From Heterocephalus glaber (Eukaryota > Chordata > Mammalia > Rodentia > Bathyergidae), in contig NW_004624747.1 of assembly GCF_000247695.1 (NCBI RefSeq), positions 5,857,797-5,921,796 of the forward strand: DNA of 64,000 nt, in the 5' to 3' direction. The position numbers and the translations under genes are program-made. The notes beneath the pieces were generated by a model, which saw nothing but the letters and a program-made list of their open reading frames with translations, was not told where the DNA came from and ran no database searches. Positions 1 to 11,200 of this stretch are shown one piece after another. Positions within the stretch are counted from its first letter, which is position 1. Each line of letters opens with the position of its first letter.

Positions 1-39
1 AAAAAACATTCTCTGCTAAGCTATATCTTCAGCCCTTTT

Positions 40-156
40 TAAAATTTTTTATTTTAAAGTTTGTAAGTTGCCCAGATAATGCTCAAACATGAGGTCATCC
101 TGCCTCAGTATCCCACAGTGTTGGGATTACAGGCATGCACCACCATGCCTGTCTAG
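40..156 (-). repeat. B1 remnant
   Basis: Antisense B1 in which GTTGGGATTACAGGCATGCA and the pyrimidine-rich CCTGCCTCAG block remain. The 5' head of the element is worn. Confidence 0.75.
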
Positions 157-488
157 TTCCTACTTGTATTTATTAAACATGTTCGTTGTATTACTCAAAA
201 CCTACATATACTCTTGCAACTTGTTCTGTGTATTCAATGTAGCAAACTCAAAAAAGGTGTAGTTTTATTAAGCTTTCCTTATGTGTCTGGAGTTTTATTG
301 ATATGTTGCTAAGGTTACAGCTTTAAAAAAAAAATCAAATACCCCATGCAAAAAAGAGAAAATCAGAAATAGAAAATAAAACAATTTTAGGGGTAAAGAG
401 GTCTCTGACTTCCAGGAACCTTCTGGACCTACAGCTGGCCAAATTAGGTACTACTGGATTCCCCAGAATGAGCCAAGTGCAACCAGAC

Positions 489-588
489 CTTTGCATTTCA
501 GGTCAACCATGACGGACAGAGGGTGTCTCTTCAGCATCTCCTTGCGCTTGTCATCCAACTGAACTCCCAGTGTGGGTCGCCGCCGTTT
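489..588 (-). CDS. THOC5: THOC5 exon 11 (last exon inside window)
   Basis: 100 bases, 33 codons plus one base, starting [13 protein letters not shown] and ending DLKCK. Acceptor GTCCAG, donor GTCTGG. The donor is unusual after +1/+2 but matches the expected exon end. Later exons lie left of position 1. Confidence 0.92.
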
Positions 589-2205
589 CTGGACAAAGCA
601 AAGAGTGAAGCCAATAAGCACTGGTTATGAGTAACCCCCTTCCCTCTTCCTCTCAGCCAGGGCCTCAAAGTTGTTAGGTCCTGTTGTCTGAGCTACTCAG
701 GCTACCAGGCTCCCCTCCCACCAGCCCTTTCTTCAGCAGCCCTCCCAGCAGTCCTCTTTCTGCTTCTAGGAAGGGTGGCACCTGCAAATGAGCCACCCTC
801 CCATGCAGCAGTATGATGGCTTCCCTCCCGTGCCAGGGGAAACAATACTCACCGTGGTCTGCTCCTCCTCAGCATCTGAGTCACTCTCGTCATCTGCAGC
901 CGCACAGAAAAGGCAACAAGAGGTGAGAGGGCTCTTGATGCTCCCTGAAGTACCTCACACACAGGAACTGAGGGGCCCAGGCTGTCCTTTATACATGAGT
1001 TTCTTTAGAATAAATAAGTTAATTTGCTGCTTATTTATGAAAACATGGTAATGAAAAAAAGGATGAACTATAATCCCCACCACCCTTATTTTCTAAAGGG
1101 GTTTTTAATGTCATTTTTATAAAGCACTCATCACTATGTTGGCAGCAAGGTGGTAATAAAATGTGATTTATTATCATCTAATTTAATTCTGAAGAGCTTC
1201 CCCAGGGTCAGTGAGCTAGTGAGTGACAGTACTGAAATCCAAAGGCAGCAGCCTGTGATTGCAGGAACTGAGTGCTTCTCTGTCCCAAAAATTGACATTA
1301 GGGTTCTGCTACACAGAACCAGTCTAGTAAAATCCCAAGAACTGCCTTTAGGTAGTGTTTTCGTATTTCTGGTGATCCCAATCTCCACTTTACCTTGGGA
1401 GTCATCAGGAGGCTTGAACAGAGCCTTGGCTTCATCTACACTGCCTTCGATGGCCACAGACAGGGTCTTATCTGGGGGCAAGAGAAAGTTCCATGGGAAA
1501 GCTGCTGGGAAAGAGTGCTAAGAGATGCAGGCAAGCCAGCATGGACTGCATTTCTCTTGCTTCTGCCCAGGTCCCTACCGACACAAGGTGGGGAGACAAA
1601 AGCCCTTTCTCCACATGGAGGGGGACAAGGTAGGAAACTTATTTTTCCAGCATTTATTGAGTACAAAGAGCCCATAGTACAGATTCCACACAAGGTACCC
1701 CCAGATTACGGGTGGATCCCTCTATTTAGGTGCATACCAAAGCACAGAAATTTAACCTCAGTGCATAGTCAGGTCCATAAAACCCTTTTGCCAACTGTCC
1801 TAAAAGTTCTCACCAAAAAGCCCACACTGTCCACATCCCAGGAACAGCCCTCACCTAAGTGCTTATTCTTTTTTCTGCAGGACACCAAGCACCTGGATAG
1901 CATCATCTATTCAACTAGGAGGCAGGAGTGGGCAGGAACTTGCAGTCCAATCCCAAACCTGAGTCCCTGCCCTTCTGATTCCTGATCACATGATGTGGGT
2001 AGGTATCACTGCTCTGAGCCTCAGTTTTCACATCTACGAAATTTGGACTGAAATAGTAGCTGCCTTGTTGAGTGGTGAGGACTGAATGCTGTTTATCATT
2101 TTTATTGAAATATTTTTTAAAAATTAGGGCCGGGGATTTAGCTCAGTGGTTTCGCCGCCTGCTGCACAAGTGCAAGGACCCCAGTTAGATCCCCAGTACC
2201 AAAAA

Positions 2206-2236
<31 letters not shown>

Positions 2237-5200
2237 AAATTAGCTTTGGGGATAGAGACATAGCTCAGTGGTCCAGTAATTGCCTAGCATGTCTGAGGCC
2301 CCTGGTTCAATCCTCAACACTAAAAAAAAAAATATTAGTTTTTATCTTCACAACAACCCTATAGGAATATATAGGAAACTATTATTACGCCATTTAGACA
2401 TGAGAAACTTAAGGCTCAGAGAAGTTAGAAACCATAGCTAAGAAGCAGACAGGCACAGATTGAAGATCAGGTCAGTTCCTCCTGAGCTTGGCCTCTCAAG
2501 CACTGAGAAAATAGCCTATACAACATACCCGGCTTGATGTCTCCTTGAGCCACTCTTTGTGGTACTCTGCAGACCTAGTATTCTGAGATCAGGTTCCCTT
2601 CTTCCTCCTTTTTTGTGGTGCTATATCCCAACCCCTCTTCCTCCATTCTGTACAGAGTCACAGAAAACTGCAACAGTTTAGCCAGCTATACTAAGAAGGA
2701 ATGGCAGATTTCCCCAAGTAGCCAACGACCTTATCTCTGGCAACCATACACAAACCATCACATCCTACCCCAAACAAGCTAGTTACCCCTTTCAAATATT
2801 GGCAAATGCCAGGCTATTCTTTTGTACGATGGTGCCAGTGATTGATCCCACGACCTCATGCATGCTCAGCAAGATCTACAACTGGGCCACATCCCAGCCC
2901 CAGATTATTTTTTAAAGTTATTTAATCTTGGCTTCTGTAAGAAAATGGGAGTGGAAACCATCTGAATTTTATTTAATTTTTATTTTTTTACCATCTGAAT
3001 TTTAAACACAAAAGAAAAGAAAATTACTCACCCTGTCTAGGGGGCTGGGAGGAGGATTTCATATGAGCTGATGATGAACACAGGAGGGAGAACAATGGGG
3101 AGGGAGAAGACAAAAAGGACGAGGAAGACATAAGAAGAGAGGCAGTAATGTGTTGGTGTCTGTGGCTGGGAGAGGAGGTATGCACTGGTGCAATACATGT
3201 CTATCTGAGGCAATGGGGTGGGATGCCGTGAGGGAAAAAGGTTAGGTGCTGGGTGAAAGCTGCATGAGAGCAAAAGCAAAAACTTCTCAACTTTAGCAGA
3301 GTCAAAGGCTGCCCTTAGGTATATTGAGGACAAAGCCTCTCACCTGGTAATTTAGTATAATGACATGCAGCCTGTTTCAAGGTGCAGAGAAAGCCCGGAA
3401 GAGCTGGCTGGGCCCTGTGCTCAATAAGTGCCCCTCTACCCCCACGCAAAGCAGAACAACAGGCTCCAAACCACCTATGAAGTGTGCCTTGATGGCATGA
3501 GCACCTGGAACCTCAGATGAGCTACCTGGGCACTGCACACAAGGGCCATCCAGCCAGACTCATGAAAGCATTTAAGCCATCCATTCTGAAATGCCCATCA
3601 GTTAGTCTAGCCTCAGGCCAGCTAGTCAAAGCAGCCATGCTGGGCAAAGCAGAGAGGAGGCAGTGTCTATCACCTGAGAACTTCTGGATGGGCCAGGGTG
3701 GGCGGGGCTTCCATATGACTCTGCAGGACACTGCTGGTGCTCCCACAGCCCTCCTTCTCCCCTGGCCCCAATACTCACCACAGGCCTGCCCATAGGCGGT
3801 GGCCTGTACAAAGAGCACGTAGAGGGGAGGCGGCAGGTGTCTGGCTGTCTCATATTGCTTGTGAGCTTGGTCAAATGGCATGAACAGGTACTCCTGCACT
3901 GGGAGGGAAGCCTATACGCAACAAAAAGAGGGTTTTCATTTTTCTTTTGGTGCCAGAGATTGAACCTAGGACCTCAGGAATGCTAAGCACTCACTCTACC
4001 ACTGAGCTTCACCAAAGCCTTGCTTTTCCCTTTAGCCCATCTACAAAGGTACATGTGGCTACTTTGTGACTATAGTTTTTTATTTGCAAAAGAGTTACAT
4101 GTATCAGTGGTTCCACTGTCTGCCTCACAAGCACAAGGACCAGAGTTTGATCCCCAGTACAAAAAAATCAAACCACAAAACAAAAAAAGTGGTACATGTA
4201 AATGAATAGAATGTATAGATGGATAAAAGGTCAACACACACGAAAATTGTAGATTTTTTTTCCCCCATATTGGAGATTGAATCTAAAGGAGTGCTGCATT
4301 ATATTCTCTCTTTTTTTTTTTTTTGGTACTGGGGATGGAACTTGGGTCCTTGCCCTTGTGGAGTAGGTGGCAGAACCACTGAGCTAAATCCCCAGCCCTG
4401 CTGCGTTATATTCTTATCCTTCCCCCTCTTTTTAAAAATTTCATTTTGAGCCAGGAGATTTAGCTCAATGGCACCACACCTGCCTTGAAAGCACAAAGTC
4501 CTGAGTTCGATCCCCGGTACTGCCCCCCTGCAAAAAAAAGACTCATAGAAAGTTGTATACAGTTTATATATAGCAAAACCTTCCAGTTTGAAGCCCCCAA
4601 AGGTTTGGTGTGAATACAAACTTTTTTAAGAAAGCACAAAACTCACGCATATATCTACACAGATACTTTGTAAACCAAGACATACAAAAAGAAATCTGCA
4701 TTTTGCACTTTTAAATACTGTACTATAATAAATCTCTCTGTCCAGTTATTCTATCAGTGGTATGTTAGTCCACACTTCCTTCATAGTTGTAAGGCTGTGT
4801 TACATAAACATGTATTTAACCTGTATTCTATTTAAGGACAGTCGTAGTTTCCATTTAACAGGATAAAATTTAGGGATGCAGAGGATGTGCAGTGTTGAAT
4901 ATAACCAAAACTTTTAGTTTCCATTTTATCTTCTGTTATGAAGTTCTATGCTTCATAATAGAATATTTTTTATAATAATTCTAATTCTATGATTAGAGTC
5001 CTAGAAAAGTGCCAAGTTCTAGAAAAGTGAATTTATAATTTCTCTAGGGTCCTTTTACAAAGTTCCTCCATATTAGTCATTGATCCTGCTTCATAAAATT
5101 GTAAGCATTTAGAACAAATCTGGCCTCACAAAGCAAACAAAAATCAGGTCACCTATATAGAAAGACATTCTATTTTATAAATAAACTGGAAACTTTCTCT

Positions 5201-8200
5201 CCTAAGGTACTTACTGGCTTTCATATATGACTGAAGCTCATTTTAGGAGCCAATCTGCCAAGCAGTCTGGCCCTGAGATATCTTCAAGGGACCCTAACAT
5301 TCATAAGATTTGGGCTGGGGATGTAATCTAGTGGTAGAGCACTTGTCCATCATGCATTAGACCCTCAGTTTGATCCCCAGCACTGCAAAAGAAAAAAAAA
5401 AAAAAGTGCCTGGAAACTGCAGGCCTGGTGGCAGGGACCATGCAGAGGGTACAATGAATGTACAGTCTGAGAAAGTATGTTACCCAGATGAAGCTCTGGA
5501 TAAAAGGAAAATGTTCAGGTACATCTGTGTATGTTTCTGAGCCCATCTGGTCAATACTTTACCCCAGGACATAAGCTTTCTTATTAGTTGGGTAGGATGC
5601 CATCAAAACCATCCTCATAATGTACCCTGATTAAAGTACAGGACCTGGCAAAGCCCAAAGGCAGTGGCTTCTAGCTACTTCTAGTCAGTGGTGAAGGCGA
5701 GGCAAAACCCTGGTAGGCCTCACCTGCATGATGCTATTAAGCCGAGGCTGAAGGCTGCTCAGGTATTCCTTCTTCACCTCGATCTCTTTAAGGATCTTCT
5801 CCTTGTTGGACAGGCACTCTCGGTACTTCTCTGCCAGTCTGAGGGAGAGGACAGAGCACTATCATGCCGAACTTACAAAGATACCTCAACATACCTGTGG
5901 ACTGTCAGACTCCACCTATAATGGCAGCTGATTAAATGCTAATGTCTGCCAGCATTTACCTAGAGTAAGGCCCTTAGCGACAGGTTACAGACATTATCAT
6001 TTAAATCCTTATAAAAACATTAGATCTTATCCCCAAAGCCTGCCCTTCCTCTTGTTCCTCCCTCCCTTCCCTCTTCCCTCCTTCATTCCTTCCTTACTTT
6101 GAAGATTGAGCCCACAGTTTTACATATGCTAAGCAACATAATGAAATATAAAGGAAAAGTTACTCCAACTTTGTTAATAGCACTAAGCAATTACAACCCC
6201 ACCCAGGATGAGACTGGAAAATTTAAACTATTCATTGTGAATTAATCATAAGGTAGGATTTGTCTTAGAGACTGTTCTGCTGGTTCCATAGTGCTTTGCT
6301 GTCTGATCCCATGTCATCACACAGCACCATTACTCTGTGGTTAACAAGTTCAGGAAGGAAGAAGCACTACCTTTTCCGCTGCTCCAGCTCCCAGTCCAGA
6401 CGTGCCAGGGTCTGCTGGTGAGGGTCTCCCATGGTGACTTCAGCCTTGCTGATATCTGGTGGAGCCTCTTTGTAAAACTCCTCTAAACTGACCAGATCGA
6501 TTTCTTCATGCTTTGACCTACAGGCAAAAACTAGATGTCAAGCTGCTGTTGCTGTTCGCAGGACTCCAAAATGTGGTTTAGGTGGGTACAAAGTTCCCCC
6601 ATCTATGCTCACTCAGCCCTGGTCTACAACTACTCAAGATCCTGGAATCCAATCTCCCCAGATGCTCACTAGCAAATGTTTCAGCGTAATGAGAGGTTGC
6701 TGACAACATGCCAATGGATCCTCATCCATTCTGTCTAATCTTTTTATCCATGAATTTAAAAAGACCTAAATAAAAACCAAGATAGATTATGTAAAGGTAC
6801 AAATTTCCAGTGATGAATGTCACTATATTGTATATCTAAAATGTACCAATAAAATTAATTTTTAAAAAAGACCTAAAAAGAATGCTTATCAATATACAAA
6901 TGTTTCCCAGCTAAGAAGGAGAACTAATAACTAAGAGACTCAAATAAAACCATAATGGCCCAGGCCCACATCCAGAACATGTCATTTAATAAGAATAAAC
7001 ATTAAGTTCAAAACACTAATTGCATAAACATAAGAATGAGGGAAGAGATCCAACTTGGTAGAATTAGACATGAAAAAATAAAATCTAGAGGGGCCGGGGA
7101 TTTAGCTCAGTGGTTCCGTCGCCTGCCTTGCAAGCGAAAGGTCCTCAGTTTAATCCCTGGTACCAAAAAAAAAAAAATCTAGAGGCTTTTCATTGTTGCA
7201 TGTATAATGGAGACACATATAGAAGAAATGTAATACACTTTATGTTAACATAGCTGAATGTTTAGGTCATAGTGAAAGGTAATTTCTAGGCAGATATATA
7301 TATTTCTAACAAAAGTAACTAAATTGGACAACTATGAGTTAACTGTGATATTAAGCAACAATGGGTTAACTAGGTAACTATGCTCTTTGTAGAATGCACC
7401 TGAGTAGCCACAATAACTTCTGTAATGTGTCACCAAAGGACAGTAATGGACTTATAAAGTTCTGCCAGAACTCCCGGCTCTGCCTTCCCTTCCGCTGCTC
7501 TGCTTTGTGTAAACTCTGCTTGCTATATTCCCAGGGAAACCGCAATGGAATTAAGCCTTATAGATGTGAAAAGTGACAAATAACTAATCAACCAAAGACT
7601 GTCAAATACTCTGCTTCTGCTTCTGTACCTCTTGCTTGCAACCCTATAAAACTGCCAGCCCGCCAATATTCTGGACCTGACCTCTTTGGGGAGAGATCCC
7701 AGTCAGGTCCACCGGTGTAAATAAAGCTGTCTACTGCCCCCAAATCTCTGGGTCCCATCTGTTTCCTGGTTCTGGTATTCTTCAATAACAGTCAGGAGCT
7801 TCTGTGTACTAATAAGCATCTATTGTATGGTGCCTTACTTCATTAATTCTTACAAACAACTCTAGGACCGGGGATTTAGCTCAGTGGTTCCAGTGCCTGC
7901 CTCGAAAGCGCCAAGGTACCGAGTTCGATCCCCAGTACCAAAAAAAAAAAACAAACTCTAGGAGGTGGGGATTTTTTACTTCCATTTTTCAAATAAGAAG
8001 GTAGTTTCCACTGGAAAGCAACTTGCCAAAGTTGCATGGCTTGAGTGGCAGAACTGGGACGGGAACTTAAGTTGTGTGACTACAATCCCCATGCTTTTTC
8101 CACCCACAACCCGACAGGTCCCAAGTTCTACAGTATTCTGGGTCTGTCAGTTTCCTCCTGAGCAATGATTACAGACTGGGGCATGGTGTTCTTTATGCCT

Positions 8201-11200
8201 TTTTAATTTCAATACCACCAAATCTCATTAGAAGTTTCAAAAATAGTACTAAGTAGTGGAGAGGGAAGGACTGATTAATGAGTATATTATTGTTTGACAG
8301 GAGGAATACATTCTGGCATTCCATGGCACAGTAGAGTGAACATAGTTAACAATAATGGGGGCTGGGGATTTAGTTCAGTGGTTCGGGCGCCTGCCTCGAA
8401 AGCCCAAGGACCTGAGTTCGATCCCTGGTACCAAAAAAAAAACCCAAAAAACCCAAAAAAACCCAATAATGTTCTATGTATCTCAAAAAAATTAGAAGGG
8501 AGAAATTTTTTTTTTTCGTACTGGGGATTGAACTCAGGACCGACCTTGTGCTTGTGAGGCAGGCGACGACACCAATGAGCTAAATCCCTGGCCCAAAAAG
8601 AGGAATTTTAATGGACTCACGATAAAGAAATGATAAAAGTTTAAGGTGATGGATATACTAATTAGCCCAAGTTGATTACTACCCAATGTATACACAAATC
8701 AAAACATCACATTGTCACACTGTATCTCATAAACATGTACAAATATTATACAACAAAAGATTGATAAGCCAGGGATTTAGCTCAGTGGCACTGTGCCTGC
8801 CTCACAAGCACAAGGTCCCGAGTTTGATTCCCAGCACCAAAACAAACAAAAAAAAGATTAATAATAAATTTTTAAAAATAGTACCGAGTGTTTATTTCCT
8901 CCATGTACTTTTTACCCGGGTTCCCCAATGATAACATCTAAACATACTATGTTGTTAAAACCAAGAAACTGACGATACAGTATTTTAATATTATTAATTC
9001 AGGTATAAACATGATGCAAATTTCACCTTTACTAGTATTTATATATTTATAGATGACATCACTTCTTGGCCTTTGGCTAAGATCAAGAGTAAAAATTTAT
9101 ACGTGACAGAGGCGGGCGTGGTGGTGCACATCTATAATCCCAGCACTTGAAAGGCTGAGGCAGGAGGACTGCCGTGAGTTTGGGGCCAGCCTGGATTACA
9201 CAGCGAGACCCCATCTCAAAAAACAAAAAAATAGGGCTGGGGATTTAGCTCAGTGGTTCTGCCACCTGCCCCACAAGCGGAAGGACCCGAGTTCGATCCC
9301 CAGTACCAAAAAAATCCCCCCAAAATAATTAATAATATGTGACAAATTTGTGGAGCAGATAAAGATGCCTCTCAAAAATCAGCAACATAATTACTAAAAA
9401 TATCTTGGACCTGATGTCTAACATAACTCTGTTCGGTCAAGTTTGTTACAATCAAAGCCTCTCTTCTTTCAGTTTTCACAAACAGGTCTGACCAGGCAAG
9501 AATTCCTGCTCTTCTCTTCTAGTTTACTCTTCCATCTCTCATCTCTAAAGTTGGTGTTTTCAAGAAGCCTCACCTTTTAAGAATACTAATGAACTATAGA
9601 CTGTTCATCCAAAGGAAGCTAAGGAACAAGAAGTTCCAGTTCCAATGAATAAGATCCATTTACAAAAATGAACTACTAGGATTTTACAGAGAAAAACTAA
9701 ACCAAAAGATAGAAAGGATGTGATTGGAAGTGAGCTCCTGTTGTACAATATGCCTAGGAATCAAATTATAATGTAAAGGTCCCTGCTGGGGACAGAAAAT
9801 TGCTTCTTAGCCAAATGCAGAGCTCAAAACTCAAAAGGGTCAGAGAAGCTTCTGGCTCTTTGTGCAGCCAAAAATTACTGTTTGTGACTTTCCCACTCAA
9901 AGTGATCTATTCACCCTTCTCCCAGATTCTGCAGTCCTCCAAGCTCACTAATTTTTTAGAGACTGACTCTCACTGAAACATGTAGGAAAAAGCAGTTGCC
10001 ACAGACCAGTGTACCAAAGCCCTGTCCTCCCAAACTCACTTAAACTCCAGACATTTGGTAATCTCCTTCTGCAGGTGCATCACCTCATACAGCAAGTTCT
10101 GTAGCTGCAGGTGATAGGCATCAACTTTTTGCTTAGCCTGAAAGAAAGACAAGGTCAAGTAAGCAAGGGACAAGTCAGAAAGGGGCAGAGCATCAGCAAA
10201 ATCAGGGAATGGGCAAAGAGGACACAGGGGTTAGTTAAACCCCTCTTCTCATACCTCATGGGTCTGATCTCTTCCTTTCTTCAACCTGATGTGGGCTAAT
10301 CGGTTAAGCTTCTTTAGAGTCATGAAATGCACACAACTCTGGATCCTCCTTTCTTCAATTTCAATTGCCTGCAGGCAAAGAACATGGAAAAGTTGACTCA
10401 CAACAGGTGCTGGTTCAGCTTCCTTCAGTCCCTTGCTGCTGACCCACCCTCAAAGAAGCTCTGAGCTGTGGGAAAAGTCATGAGACAAATAGGATGGATG
10501 GATGATAAAGGAAGTGCTTAAGCTTCCCAGGCAAAAAAAACAAATCTACTTAGGCTGCAGTGATAGAAAATGGAGCAAGTGCAGACGACACACAGTATCT
10601 GTCCCTACAGATCCTGCATAGAGACCCTCATAACAGCAACATCAAGCCATAAAATTTGCTCTTTATAATTACAAACTGGGCCTGGTGGTGCCTCAGGACT
10701 CAAGAGGCTGAAGCAGGAAGATCACTGTGAGTTCGAGGCTAGCCTGGGTACACAGTGAGTTCAAGGCCAGCCTGAACTACATAGCGAGACCCTGTCTCAA
10801 ACAAACACACACAAAAAAACCCAAACAAATACATAGCATTAAAAAATAATTTAAATGACAAAAAAATTACAAAGTTTGGCTACAATAAAAGATACACTGT
10901 AGGCCAGGGATATAGCTCAGTGGTTCCACTGCCTGACTTGCAATCACAAGGTCCTAAGTTTGATCCCCAGTACCAAAAAAAAAAGATACACTGTAATAAT
11001 CTTAATGATATTGGCTAGCATAAGCACAAAAAAGATTACTGGAGAAAAATACAACATTTTTTTTAAATGCTCTAATTTTTAGATAGAGTACACTGCTTAG
11101 TTTTTCTGTCCCTAAAGCCTGCCTTATCCCTTTAATATTAATGATAATTTCGCCTTTGGTCTCCATGACTTACTTCCATGTAACACACATTTCTACCACC

